Assembly: GCA_046351325.1 (NCBI GenBank)
Contig: JAXLYR010000001.1
Location: forward strand, 620,001 to 684,000
Source of the DNA: Xiheicaenibacterium sp046351325
Lineage (GTDB): Bacteria; Myxococcota_A; Polyangia; Polyangiales; Polyangiaceae
DNA length: 64,000 nucleotides
Direction: 5' to 3'
The translations under genes were made by a program, and so were the position numbers. The stretch's first letter is position 1, and each line of letters starts with the position of its first letter. The notes under the pieces are model-generated. The model worked only from the letters and a program-made list of their open reading frames with translations. It was not told the DNA's origin and did no database searches. Of this stretch, positions 27,930-36,983 are shown one piece after another.

Positions 27930-29357
27930 ATGGGCGCCATCGACTACAACAGCAAGATCCCCAACAACGTCGACCTCGACCAGAACCGACAGCTCCAGCG
28001 CGCGCTCGAGCATTGGCAACCGCGATACCTCGACTGGTGGCGTGAAATGGGGCCCACGGAGAGCCCCAATTACGACGTCTATCTGCGGACCGCAGTCAGC
28101 GTCGACCCGAAGGGCTGGGCGCACTTCGATTACGTCAAGATGCCTGACTATCGATGGGGCATCTTCCTCACGCCGACGGAGCAAGACCGCACCATTCCGT
28201 TCGGCACCGCGAAGGGCAAACCGGTTTGGAACGAGGTGCCCGGCGAGCACCGCGCGACGCTCCGGCGCATCATCGTCACGCAGGGGGACACCGAGCCCGC
28301 GAGCGTCGAGCAGCAGCGTCACCTCGGAGAGACGTGCCCGTCGCTCTACGACCTGAGGAACCTATACCAGGTCAACGTCGAGGAGGGCCGGCACCTCTGG
28401 GCGATGGTGTATCTGCTTCATGCCCATTTCGGTCGCGACGGCCGCGAGGAGGGCGAGGCCCTCTTGGAGCGCCGCAGCGGCGACGCCGACAAGCCCCGTA
28501 TCCTGGGTGCGTTCAACGAGAAGACGCCCGACTGGCTGTCCTTCTTCATGTTCACCTTCCTGACCGACCGAGACGGCAAATACCAACTCGCGGCGCTCGC
28601 CGAGTCCGGGTTCGACCCGCTCGCGCGCTCGACCCGCTTCATGCTCACCGAGGAGGCACATCACCTCTTCGTCGGCGAGTCCGGAATCTCCCGCATCATC
28701 CAGCGGACGTGCGAGGTCATGAAGCGCGACAAGACCGAAGATCCCGATCGCCTGCGCGCGGCCGGCGTGATCGATCTGCCGACGCTGCAGCGTTATCTCA
28801 ATTTCCATTTCAGCGTGACGCTGGACCTCTACGGTTCGGAGGTCTCCTCGAACGCGGCCTCGTTCTACAACGCGAGCCTCAAAGGGCGCTTCGAGGAGTC
28901 GAAGATCCAAGACGATCATCGCCTCACGGACTCCGAATATCCGATCCTCGCGCTCGAGGGCGGGCGCCTCGTGTCGCGCACGCAGAACGCGCTCCAGACC
29001 TTGAATGAGCGCCTGCGAGACGACTACATCACGGACTGCCAGGCCGGCGTCGATCGCTGGAACAAAGTGATCGAGAAGGCCGGGCCGAGCCTCCGCCTGA
29101 AGCTGCCGCACAAAGCCTTCCACCGGAAGATTGGGGCGTTCGCGGGCGCCCATATCAGCCCGACCGGCGAGGTCGTGTCGGAGAGCGAGTGGCGGGCTCG
29201 TGAGAACGATTGGCTGCCGACCGACAGCGATCGCGCGTTCGTGCGCTCGATCATGGGTCGTACTGCGCAGCCCGGCCAATATGCCAATTGGATCGCCCCG
29301 CCCTCCCGCGGGATCGACAATCGCCCCGCCGACTTCGAATACGTCCGCTTCGGCTGA
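27930..29357 (+). CDS. boxB: BoxB, benzoyl-CoA 2,3-epoxidase oxygenase subunit
   Basis: The 475-residue protein matches the length and pattern of BoxB. It has a diiron oxygenase core with Glu/His motifs in YQVNVEEGRHLWAM and LTEEAHHLFVG, the upstream MPDYRWGIFLTPTEQD, and a C-terminal NRPADFEYVR. BoxB forms 2,3-epoxybenzoyl-CoA from benzoyl-CoA and O2, using electrons from BoxA, in aerobic benzoate degradation. I chose the ATG at 27930 over the start seven codons upstream because it gives the family's N-terminus. boxA follows six bases later. BoxC, the ring-opening hydrolase, is not in the window. Confidence 0.92.
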   Translation: MGAIDYNSKIPNNVDLDQNRQLQRALEHWQPRYLDWWREMGPTESPNYDVYLRTAVSVDPKGWAHFDYVKMPDYRWGIFLTPTEQDRTIPFGTAKGKPVWNEVPGEHRATLRRIIVTQGDTEPASVEQQRHLGETCPSLYDLRNLYQVNVEEGRHLWAMVYLLHAHFGRDGREEGEALLERRSGDADKPRILGAFNEKTPDWLSFFMFTFLTDRDGKYQLAALAESGFDPLARSTRFMLTEEAHHLFVGESGISRIIQRTCEVMKRDKTEDPDRLRAAGVIDLPTLQRYLNFHFSVTLDLYGSEVSSNAASFYNASLKGRFEESKIQDDHRLTDSEYPILALEGGRLVSRTQNALQTLNERLRDDYITDCQAGVDRWNKVIEKAGPSLRLKLPHKAFHRKIGAFAGAHISPTGEVVSESEWRARENDWLPTDSDRAFVRSIMGRTAQPGQYANWIAPPSRGIDNRPADFEYVRFG

Positions 29358-29363
29358 GGTGCC

Positions 29364-30569
29364 ATGTCGTCGCTCGCTCGGCAGCACCTCATCGATCCGG
29401 AGGTCTGCATTCGTTGCAACACGTGTGAAGAGACCTGCAAGCCCCGCGCGATCTCCCATGATCGCCGTAGCTACGCGGTCGACTTCGACCTCTGCAACGC
29501 GTGCGGCGATTGCCTGCCTCCGTGTCCGACCGGCGCCATCGACAGCTGGCGTCGCGTCCTCAAACCGTTCACGACGACCGAGCAGCTCGGTTGGGACTCG
29601 CTCCCGCCCGACGCCGAGCCGCCCGCTACGGCCGAATCGAGCCTGCCCGAGGAGGTCGCGGTCATCACCGGCGTCGCGACGCGCGGCCAAGGCGGCCCAG
29701 TCCCGCCGCCCTGGTCCGCTGCGCACCCGTACGTGGCGCTCTACTCGCGCGAGCGGCCGGCCGTCGCGACCGTCGCCGGCAATTACCGGTTAACGGCGGA
29801 GGACGCGGAGGTCGATATTCGGCATATCGTGCTCGACTTCGGCAAGACGGCGTTTCCGGTCCTCGAGGGTCAATCGCTCGGGGTCCTGCCGCCGGGGCTC
29901 GACGCGACGGGCGCGCCACACCACGTGCGCCTCTATTCGATCGCGAGCCCGCGCAACGGCGAGCGTCCGGCGCACAACAACGTAGCGCTCACGGTGAAGC
30001 GGGTCGTCGCGGACACCGAGGGACGCCCCGTGCGCGGCGTCGCGTCGAACTACCTCTGCGATCTCGCGCGCGGGGACAAAGTCCAAATCACAGGCCCCTA
30101 CGGCGCGAGCTTCCTGATGGCCAATCACCCCGGGGCCAAGCTCCTGATGATCTGCACGGGCACGGGCGCGGCCCCGATGCGTGCGATGACCGAGCGACGT
30201 CGGCGCCGCTTCGGCCTGAGAGAGGGCGGAGAGATCCTCCTCTTCTTCGGCGCTCGGCGCCCCGAGGAGCTCCCCTATTTCGGGCCTCTCTCCAAGCTGC
30301 CGAAGGAGCTCATCGACGTGGAGCTCGCCTTCTCACGCGCCGCGGATCGACCGAAAGAGTACGTGCAGGATCGAATCCGCGCTCGCGCCGACAAGGTCGC
30401 CGCGTGGCTCTCGGACGACGACACCTTCATCTATGTCTGCGGCCACAAGCGAATGGAGCAGGGCGTCCTCGAGGCGCTCGAGACCATCGCGCGCGGGTCC
30501 GGCCTCGATTGGGCGACGCTGCACCCCAAGCTGCGCGAAGCGGGCCGCCTGCACGTCGAGACGTATTGA
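29364..30569 (+). CDS. boxA: BoxA, reductase component of benzoyl-CoA epoxidase
   Basis: The 401-residue protein begins with two 4Fe-4S ferredoxin motifs (CIRCNTCEETCKP and CNACGDCLPPCP), then a ferredoxin-NADP reductase module with FAD-binding HHVRLYSIASPRNG, the NADPH-binding CTGTGAAPMRAM, and a C-terminal Tyr in HVETY. It passes electrons from NADPH to BoxB. Gene order boxB-boxA with a 6-bp gap supports one operon. A stretch around residues 70-115 is a loose Pro/Ala linker. Confidence 0.93.
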   Translation: MSSLARQHLIDPEVCIRCNTCEETCKPRAISHDRRSYAVDFDLCNACGDCLPPCPTGAIDSWRRVLKPFTTTEQLGWDSLPPDAEPPATAESSLPEEVAVITGVATRGQGGPVPPPWSAAHPYVALYSRERPAVATVAGNYRLTAEDAEVDIRHIVLDFGKTAFPVLEGQSLGVLPPGLDATGAPHHVRLYSIASPRNGERPAHNNVALTVKRVVADTEGRPVRGVASNYLCDLARGDKVQITGPYGASFLMANHPGAKLLMICTGTGAAPMRAMTERRRRRFGLREGGEILLFFGARRPEELPYFGPLSKLPKELIDVELAFSRAADRPKEYVQDRIRARADKVAAWLSDDDTFIYVCGHKRMEQGVLEALETIARGSGLDWATLHPKLREAGRLHVETY

Positions 30570-30572
30570 GGA

Positions 30573-31775
30573 CTACGGGCTCGCGAGGCAAGCGCCGTAA
30601 GCCACCTGCGCGGCCTCGAAGTCCGCTTCTTCGGCGGTGCAGATCGTGTCGCCCCCGAGCGCCGTAGTGCAGTCGGCCGATCGGCAGTCGTAGAGCCGCT
30701 TGGCGGCGTCGCGCAGGGCCGAGTCTGCGTCGCAGTCGGTGTCGAAATAGGCCCAGACGTTCTCGAACATCGCCTTGCACGACTCCACCGTAGCTGCGGG
30801 GTAGTGGGTCGCGCCGGCCTCTTCGTTGACGCAGGCGGCGGTGGTCTCGCAGAGCGTGTCCGTGGCAGCCGAATAGGCATCGGCGTCGCGGGTAGTCCCG
30901 AGGCCGTAATCCGGCTCTGCGACATTGGCGAGGAGCCCGAGAGGGGGGCCCGCGTTGACGATAATCCCCGCCCTGCATTGGAATCGAACCTCGTTGAACA
31001 CGGTGTCGGCGCGTGAGCCCGACATGACATAGTCCCCCGGCGGGACCCGATAGAAGAGGATGCCGCCGTCTTTGCTCGTCGCCGGCTGGTCCTGATCGGG
31101 GAGCACGGACTCGTTGAAATAGATCGGGCCGCTCTCCGCCGGTGCGGCCGGCTCGAGCGACACCGCGGCGCCGGCGGCACCTTGTCGCAAATGGACATAG
31201 AGCGAGCCGCCCATTCGGGCGACCGTCGAGGCGACGATGCAATATTGGTCTTCGTCGATGGGGAGCGGGACGAGCGTCGAGAGCGCGGTGAAGAGCGTGA
31301 CCGGCACCACCTGCACCGAAAAGGGATAGACCCCATTCTCGGTGAGCTTGACGGTCGCGGTCTGGGTCGTCTTGTAGTCGGGGTGTTCGACGACCAGCGT
31401 GAAGTCCGTCCCCTCCTCGAGATCGTCGAAGCGGAAGTGAGCGTCGTCCCCCGTGACGACCGTGAGGTCGGGGTGCTCGAGCACCGTCACCGTCGCGCCC
31501 GAGACGCGCGGCCCGTCGACCTCGCTCATGAACGCGAGGATGTCGCCCTCGACCGAGACGCGCGCGGGCACTCCGCTGCAGTCGACCTTGCAGTGACCGC
31601 TCTCGCCGTTCTGCTCGCCGTCATCACACGCCTCGCCAGTCTCCACTTTGGCGTCGCCGCAGATCGACTGGAGTTCGCTCGTGTCCCCACACGAGGGAAA
31701 CGCGGCCGCGCCGAGGAGCGCCGCCGCGACGACCAAGCACGCGCTCGACTTGGGGGCTGGCTCGAAGAAAGACAT
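30573..31775 (-). CDS. Cys-rich lipoprotein with carboxypeptidase-regulatory-like domain
   Basis: The 400-residue product has a signal peptide with lipobox FPSC. Next comes a myxobacterial Cys-rich repeat (CGDAKVETGEACDDGEQNG ... CKVDCSG), which elsewhere marks surface proteins (DUF4215-like). A beta-sandwich with the pattern of carboxypeptidase regulatory domains (GATVTVLEHPDLTVVTGDDA ... FRFDDLEEGTDFTLVVEHP) follows. The C-terminal third has several Cys pairs and no known domain. The role is unknown. It converges with boxA, with three bases between the stops. Confidence 0.72.
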   Translation of the reverse strand: MSFFEPAPKSSACLVVAAALLGAAAFPSCGDTSELQSICGDAKVETGEACDDGEQNGESGHCKVDCSGVPARVSVEGDILAFMSEVDGPRVSGATVTVLEHPDLTVVTGDDAHFRFDDLEEGTDFTLVVEHPDYKTTQTATVKLTENGVYPFSVQVVPVTLFTALSTLVPLPIDEDQYCIVASTVARMGGSLYVHLRQGAAGAAVSLEPAAPAESGPIYFNESVLPDQDQPATSKDGGILFYRVPPGDYVMSGSRADTVFNEVRFQCRAGIIVNAGPPLGLLANVAEPDYGLGTTRDADAYSAATDTLCETTAACVNEEAGATHYPAATVESCKAMFENVWAYFDTDCDADSALRDAAKRLYDCRSADCTTALGGDTICTAEEADFEAAQVAYGACLASP

Positions 31776-31811
31776 CTCTACCTCTCACGTCTCGCGGCCT
31801 CGGACTTGAGG

Positions 31812-31853
31812 GCACGCCCGAGCCACCCTACCCTGATTTTTCAGGGGGCGTGC
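31812..31853. promoter_or_regulatory. Nested inverted repeat in divergent intergenic region
   Basis: An outer pair GCACGCCC (31812-31819) / GGGCGTGC (31846-31853) encloses an inner perfect hairpin CCCTGA-TTTT-TCAGGG (31831-31846). The two pairs share one base, so they are alternative structures. The element ends 15 bases before the ATG at 31869 and lies in the 93-bp gap between divergent genes. It could be an operator or an RNA leader structure. Confidence 0.4.
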
Positions 31854-31868
31854 TCGCGAGGAGCGACG

Positions 31869-32720
31869 ATGGATGATTTGGAAACTCGCCCGAACATCAC
31901 CGTCCGCAGGCCGCGCTTCGCGTTCCCCGACGGCATCGATCCGATCCTCGTCGAGGGCGAGCCCGAGATCTCCTTCATCTATGTCGCGATGTCGCTCCTA
32001 TTGCCTTATTTGGAGCCCTATCTGATTCGGAGTCTCAGGGCCGCCCGCAAGCGCGTGACCGACGAGCGGCTCCTCTCCGACATCGATCTCTTCAACGGCC
32101 AGGAGGGGCAGCACTATCGAGAGCACATGCGCTTCAACGAGGCTGTCCAGATGGCTGGCTTCGAGGAGGTCCGCGCGCTCGAGGAGGAGCTCTCTCTCGA
32201 CTACGAGCGGTTCACGGAGAAGCGGTCGCTCCGCTTCAATCTCGCTTACGCCGAGGGCTTCGAGGCCTACACGATGGCGGTCGCGCGGTTCTCGCTGGAG
32301 ATCGACGCGCCATCGAGGATGTGCGGCCCGGCGCGCGAGCTCTTCGAATGGCATTTGATGGAGGAGCTAGAGCACAGGATGGTCGCCTTCGACGTTTACA
32401 ATCATGTAACGCCGGGCTACCTCTATCGGCTCTTCGTAGGGCTCTATGCGCAGTGGCATTTGAACCGCTTCGTCCTCCGCGTGCAGCGAGTGATGCTGCT
32501 CGCGTGCGAGCGCGGCCGCGCGGGGGACAGCGCGGACTTCGAGCGACGATATGGCGGTATGCGTGGGCGCTTGAGGCGGACTCGCCGCTTCCTCGGCGAG
32601 ATCCTGCGGCTTCTCATGCCCAAGGTCCTCTCGACCTATATGCCTTGGTACAGCCCCCACCGCGTCGCATTTCCCCTGGCGGCGAGTCGTATCGCGGCGC
32701 GCCTCGACGCCGCTCAGTAG
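31869..32720 (+). CDS. Predicted metal-dependent hydrolase (PF10118 type)
   Basis: The 283-residue, mostly helical protein carries two ExxH motifs, GQEGQHYREHMRFN and MEELEHRMVAFDVY, plus further Glu residues, the ferritin-like diiron arrangement typical of the 'predicted metal-dependent hydrolase' family PF10118. The start RRPRFAFPDGIDP and the C-terminal PWYSPH fit it as well. The family's substrate is not established; members often lie near lipid or aromatic catabolism genes. I chose the ATG at 31869, with GAGGAG just upstream, although the frame is open far upstream antisense to the lipoprotein gene. Confidence 0.78.
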   Translation: MDDLETRPNITVRRPRFAFPDGIDPILVEGEPEISFIYVAMSLLLPYLEPYLIRSLRAARKRVTDERLLSDIDLFNGQEGQHYREHMRFNEAVQMAGFEEVRALEEELSLDYERFTEKRSLRFNLAYAEGFEAYTMAVARFSLEIDAPSRMCGPARELFEWHLMEELEHRMVAFDVYNHVTPGYLYRLFVGLYAQWHLNRFVLRVQRVMLLACERGRAGDSADFERRYGGMRGRLRRTRRFLGEILRLLMPKVLSTYMPWYSPHRVAFPLAASRIAARLDAAQ

Positions 32721-32730
32721 CCGACGCCGC

Positions 32731-34473
32731 TCAGTAACCGAGCCCCGGCCGATGAGGCTTCGCTTCGCTCGAGGTCGCGGCGGTGACAGTCGCTGTCGTC
32801 GGTGGGGCGGCAGTGTCGTGCGGCGCCGCGGAGGGCGTGGCGGCGCTCCGCGGAGTGGAGCTGCGCGTGGTGTGGAAGGGACTCACTTGAGCGGTCGTCG
32901 CGACGGCCTTTGCGACTGAGGACTCCGTCGTGAGGGCGACAGTCGGCGCGTTTGCGGCGGTCGCGGAGGCGACGGCCGGCGCCGACGAGGTCGGCGCAGC
33001 CTCGGGCGCGAGAGCGGCGGGGCTCGAGGTCTCGAGCGTGGGCTCGCTCGCCGGACCGCCCTGATCGCGCGAGCCGGACCGACTGAGGACTACGCCGCCG
33101 ATCGTGAGCAAGAGCCCCGCGACGCTCGCCGCGATCAAGAAGAAGGCTGCGCGCCGGCGCGGGCGCATGCCTGACACCGGTGTAACCGCCGTGATGATGG
33201 CGCCCTGTGTCCGCGTCGACTCCGGCTCGGGGGGGATTGGCCTGTTCACCGAGAGGGTCGATTCGCTGGGCCGCCCCCCATGCGCTCCGCGCCCCCCCGA
33301 TTCACCGGGAGGCTCCGTCCACCGCCCGTTCGCTGCGCGATCTGCCGACTCGTCGGTGCCCTCCGCGCCCCCCCAATTGGGCAATGCGACGGTGCGCGCG
33401 TCCGTGAGGCCCGGCGCGCTTTGGGAGAGCGTCACGAGGCTCTCGCGTGACTCGGGGACAGGCGACTTCGTCGTAAGACCGGTAGACCCGGCGAGCATCT
33501 CGCGGAGCACGACGCGGCGGCTGTCGAGGACCTCACCCAGCGTGGCCCGAACGAGCTCGGAGACGGCCCGCGGGGTCGTGTCGATGCCGGCGTCGGACGC
33601 AGCCTGTTCGAGGGCCGCGCCGAGCTCGGCCATGGATGCGAAGCGACGGCTCGGATCCTTCGCGAGGGCCCTGTCGATGACGGTCGCGAGCGCGACGGGC
33701 AGGCTCGGGTCGACGTCGGACACGCGCCGCGGCTCGAGCTCGATCACGTTCTTCAAGGTGTCGAGCTCGGTCTCGCCTTTGAAGAGGCGCTCGTTGGTCA
33801 GAGCCTCCCAAAGGACGACGCCGAGCGCGAACACGTCGATACCGGGATTGACCGTCCGCGCCGAGACGTACTCGGGCGCCATATAGGCCAATTTGCCGCG
33901 CAGGCTGGCGCCCGTCGCGGACGTGGACTCGACCCATTTGGCAATACCGAAGTCCGCAATCCGGGCGTGCCCATCGACGCCGACGAGGATGTTCTGCGGA
34001 GACACGTCGCGATGCACGATATGGAGCGGGGCGCCGTGCTCGTCAGCGAGCTGATGCGCGGCGTGGAGGCCCGCGCAGGCGTCGAGCACGATCCTCACCG
34101 CCACACCAGGAGGAAGCGGCCGCTTTGCCTTCTCCGCGGCGCTGAGGAGCTGAGCCAGGCTCCCGCCTTCGACGTAGTCCATGACGAGCATGAGCTCGCG
34201 CGCGGGCTCGTCGACGTCGAGGACACTGACGACGTTCGGGTGATGGATGCGGGACGCGAGCTTCGCCTCTGCGATTAGCCCTTTTCGGAATTGCTCGTCG
34301 TCGACGTGATAGGAGTGCGCCCGCTTGATCGCGACGAGCCGCGAAAACCCATGTTTGCCGCGCAGTCGGCCGACGTAGACAGTCGCCATCCCGCCGGCCG
34401 CGATACGCAACAAGCACTCGTATCGAGCGTCTGCGGGTCCCTCGTCCCGATGCTGGGTTGCGGCGGCGCCCAA
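32731..34473 (-). CDS. Transmembrane Hanks-type Ser/Thr protein kinase
   Basis: The 580-residue kinase has its catalytic domain at residues about 18-285: Gly-rich loop IAAGGMATVY, ATP Lys in LVAIKRAH, HRDVSPQN, DFGIAKW and MAPEYV. A Ser/Thr/Pro-rich linker and one transmembrane helix (about 450-475) lead to a Ala/Thr/Pro-rich periplasmic tail without a clear domain. The frame opens just after a stop, so the TTG at 34473 is the best start; the kinase core begins soon after it. The FHA-sigma54 activator gene is 43 bp upstream on the same strand. FHA domains bind phosphothreonine, so the kinase may regulate that activator. Confidence 0.88.
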   Translation of the reverse strand: MGAAATQHRDEGPADARYECLLRIAAGGMATVYVGRLRGKHGFSRLVAIKRAHSYHVDDEQFRKGLIAEAKLASRIHHPNVVSVLDVDEPARELMLVMDYVEGGSLAQLLSAAEKAKRPLPPGVAVRIVLDACAGLHAAHQLADEHGAPLHIVHRDVSPQNILVGVDGHARIADFGIAKWVESTSATGASLRGKLAYMAPEYVSARTVNPGIDVFALGVVLWEALTNERLFKGETELDTLKNVIELEPRRVSDVDPSLPVALATVIDRALAKDPSRRFASMAELGAALEQAASDAGIDTTPRAVSELVRATLGEVLDSRRVVLREMLAGSTGLTTKSPVPESRESLVTLSQSAPGLTDARTVALPNWGGAEGTDESADRAANGRWTEPPGESGGRGAHGGRPSESTLSVNRPIPPEPESTRTQGAIITAVTPVSGMRPRRRAAFFLIAASVAGLLLTIGGVVLSRSGSRDQGGPASEPTLETSSPAALAPEAAPTSSAPAVASATAANAPTVALTTESSVAKAVATTAQVSPFHTTRSSTPRSAATPSAAPHDTAAPPTTATVTAATSSEAKPHRPGLGY

Positions 34474-34516
34474 GACGTCTCGAGGTTAGCACTCGGCAGC
34501 ACGAGCGGTGCTGCGA

Positions 34517-35857
34517 TCAGCGCTTCAGCTTCGCGAGAAGTCTGCCGAGGTAGGTGCGGTCGAGGCCTGCGAGCTGTGCTGCAGCCGTCTGGTTTCCCCC
34601 GGTGCGCACGAGCAGAGCCTCGAGATAGAGCCGAGTGAATTCGTCGACGAGCTGATCGCGCTGTTCGAGAAATGGACGGTCCAGATCGATCATCTGGTCG
34701 AGGGTGGAGCGCCTGACGTCGCGACCGCTCGACGGTGGTCGCGTCAGCGTGCCGAGCGCCGCGAAGGCCTGCACGACGTTGCGAAGCTCGCGCGCATTTC
34801 CTGGAAAAGCCCTCGTGCGGAGCTCCGCGATCACGTGCGCCGGCAAGTCGGTGAGGCCCTCGGCGCGCGCGAAGAGATTGGCGAGGAGATCGACGTCCTC
34901 GGGCCGCTCACGCAGCGGCGGCACGCGCAGGCGAACGACCGCTAATCGGTAAAACAGATCCTCACGAAACGCCCCCTCGGCGACGCGCGCTGGCAGATCC
35001 CGATTCGTCGCAGCCACGACCCGAACCTTCACCACGCGAGGTTGATCCTCACCCACGGCGCGGATCTCGCCCGTCTCGAGCGCGCGCAAGAGCATCGGCT
35101 GAACCTCGATCGGGAGCTCGCCGACCTCGTCGAGGAACAGCGTCCCCTGATTGGCCGCTTCGAATGCGCCGCGGCGTGACTCGACAGCGCCGGTGAACGC
35201 GCCGCGCCGATGACCGAAGAGCTCACTCGCCACGAGCTCCCGGGCGATCGCCCCGCAGTTGACCGCGATGAACGGCCCGCTCGCGACCCGTGAACCCTGG
35301 TGTAGAGCATGCGCGACCCCCTCTTTGCCGACGCCGGACTCACCCTCGATGAGGACGGTCACGAGCGACCCCTCGAGTCGCTTGAGGACTGCGAAGAGGC
35401 CGCGCATCGCCGAAGAGGCGCCGACGAGACCGCGATATTCGTCGAGGTTGTAAGAGAGTCCGCCGTGCAAGGCGTCGGCGTCCGCGTCGACCGCGAGCGT
35501 CACCGAGCCGCCGAGCGAGAGCCGCCCGCCAGCGCCGAGCACCATCGACTCGATGCGCTGCCCCAAATAGAAGGTGCCATTGCGGCTCCCGAGGTCGCGC
35601 ACTGCGACTCCCTCGGGGACGAGCCGCAGCTCGACATGACGGCGCGAGACCGTGCGGTCTTGAATCACCAGATCAGCGCCGCTGCCCGAGCCCACGACAC
35701 AGACGCCGTGACTCAGGCGGATCTCGCGTGGAGTCACGACGGTGGCGTTGGGCCCGAGCACCCTCAACACGACCGCGATGGGTTGCCCCGGGGGAGCACG
35801 GTCGATGACGGTCGCTGTCGAATCGTCGAAACTCACAGTCGGCTTCGGGCGCGCCAC
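34517..35857 (-). CDS. FHA-domain sigma54-dependent transcriptional activator
   Basis: The 446-residue activator has an N-terminal FHA domain (residues about 45-115, VVGSGSGADLVI, VSRRHVEL, DLGSRNGTFY), an AAA+ sigma54-interaction domain with Walker A GESGVGKEG, the sigma54-contact loop GAFTGA, Walker B LFLDEVGEL and FREDLFYRL, and a Fis-type helix-turn-helix at the C-terminus (NQTAAAQLAGLDRTYLGRLL). FHA in place of a receiver domain means input by Thr phosphorylation, as in many myxobacterial activators. The neighbouring kinase is the obvious partner candidate. An AT-rich inverted repeat lies about 55 bp upstream. Confidence 0.93.
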   Translation of the reverse strand: MARPKPTVSFDDSTATVIDRAPPGQPIAVVLRVLGPNATVVTPREIRLSHGVCVVGSGSGADLVIQDRTVSRRHVELRLVPEGVAVRDLGSRNGTFYLGQRIESMVLGAGGRLSLGGSVTLAVDADADALHGGLSYNLDEYRGLVGASSAMRGLFAVLKRLEGSLVTVLIEGESGVGKEGVAHALHQGSRVASGPFIAVNCGAIARELVASELFGHRRGAFTGAVESRRGAFEAANQGTLFLDEVGELPIEVQPMLLRALETGEIRAVGEDQPRVVKVRVVAATNRDLPARVAEGAFREDLFYRLAVVRLRVPPLRERPEDVDLLANLFARAEGLTDLPAHVIAELRTRAFPGNARELRNVVQAFAALGTLTRPPSSGRDVRRSTLDQMIDLDRPFLEQRDQLVDEFTRLYLEALLVRTGGNQTAAAQLAGLDRTYLGRLLAKLKR

Positions 35858-35911
35858 GCGGGTCAGGAGCCTACCAAGGGAAGGCTCTGTCGACCGCTTG
35901 TTTCTCGAGTA

Positions 35912-35926
35912 ATTCGACTATCGAAT
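35912..35926. promoter_or_regulatory. Perfect inverted repeat upstream of the FHA-sigma54 activator
   Basis: ATTCGA-CTA-TCGAAT is a perfect 6-bp palindrome with a 3-bp centre in an AT-rich island of otherwise GC-rich DNA, 55-70 bp upstream of the activator start at 35857. It is a good candidate operator or autoregulatory site. Confidence 0.45.
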
Positions 35927-35980
35927 ATGAATTTCACCGCCGCTTGCGACGAGCTCAAAGCGGGTTGTTAGTCCGATGTC

Positions 35981-36820
35981 TCAAGGCGCCGCGATTCGAC
36001 CGGGAGCGCCGTCGGTGCCCGTCGCGGTGTGGCATGTATTGCAGTCTCCACTGTCGACCGGATCCTTCATGCTCGAGGTCGCCCCATTGCGCTCCACACG
36101 AGCGTAAACGGGGAAAGTCGGGAAGACCTCTTCCACATAGAAGTTGCCGCCCGAGAGGACCGGGGCCTGATACTCCTGGCCGTTCGCGTCGGTGACGATG
36201 ACGACTGCGCCGCTCACGTCCGCGGCTGCGGGGATGCAGCCATCCGGCTCGTGGAGGGTCGGATACACAGTCCCCGCAAATCCGAAGAGCGGCCCCTTCT
36301 CGTCCTCTTCGCCGCCGCCTTTGGCGTGGCACGAAATGCAGGCTTCGCCGGGGTTCATGCCCTTGCCTTCTTCGCCGTGCCACGTCTGGCCCGACGTGCA
36401 CGTGATCTCGGGAGTCGGGGTCGAGCCACAATCGCCGACTGGGGTACCAGCGTTGACCCACGCGGCAAACGCTGCGACGTCGGCGGCGGCGGGGACACCG
36501 CTCGGGGGCATTGGGTTTTGCGGGTCTTGCATGCGAGCGAGCGCACGCTGAGCGACCGTCTGCGACGCAACGGTCGGCGACGGCGCGGTGAGTTCGTCGC
36601 GTGAGGTCAACGCGACTCCTCCACTCGGCGTGCTGCCCGAGTGACAGGAGACGCAGTTTTGCGAGAGGACGTCTGCCACATCACAGGGCAAGTCGCCGCT
36701 CACGGAAGTTCCCGGATCCCCCCCAGCGCCATCGCCGCCGTCCGAGAAGAACGAGTTCGGCGAGTTCATACAACCCATCAAGCCAGTAGCGACGAGAATC
36801 GATAAAAGGGCGCGGGCCAT
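35981..36820 (-). CDS. Cytochrome c-type lipoprotein with three CxxCH motifs
   Basis: The 279-residue protein has a lipoprotein signal (LMGC, Cys17). It carries three heme-binding CxxCH motifs: QNCVSCHSG (about residue 57), EACISCHAK (about 161) and GDCNTCHTA near the C-terminus. The first sits in a fold like cytochrome c domains of secreted 'planctomycete' type, with MPPSGVPAAADVAAFAAWVNAGTP as the distal Met-containing stretch. The middle region (about 190-250) looks like a small beta-sandwich. It would be an exported heme protein, possibly an electron carrier, but it lies 7 kb from the main cytochrome locus. Confidence 0.8.
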   Translation of the reverse strand: MARALLSILVATGLMGCMNSPNSFFSDGGDGAGGDPGTSVSGDLPCDVADVLSQNCVSCHSGSTPSGGVALTSRDELTAPSPTVASQTVAQRALARMQDPQNPMPPSGVPAAADVAAFAAWVNAGTPVGDCGSTPTPEITCTSGQTWHGEEGKGMNPGEACISCHAKGGGEEDEKGPLFGFAGTVYPTLHEPDGCIPAAADVSGAVVIVTDANGQEYQAPVLSGGNFYVEEVFPTFPVYARVERNGATSSMKDPVDSGDCNTCHTATGTDGAPGRIAAP

Positions 36821-36983
36821 GAGAATTGCTTCAGCAAGTCGCGGGCCACGCCTCTCTGGTTCGATCCGGAAGGGAAATGCCCAATCACCGCGGGGTCGTG
36901 CGCAAGGACTTCGGGGTTGTCTCCAGCCCTTGCGGCCTGCCAGCCGCAGCTTGATGTCTAGCGGCTGCCAGAGGCGAACGAGC

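Noticed and set aside
36900..36980. Terminator after the small Cys-rich lipoprotein gene
   Set aside because: A GCGGC/GCCGC stem is present but lacks a T-tract on the relevant strand, so it is more likely a chance GC palindrome.
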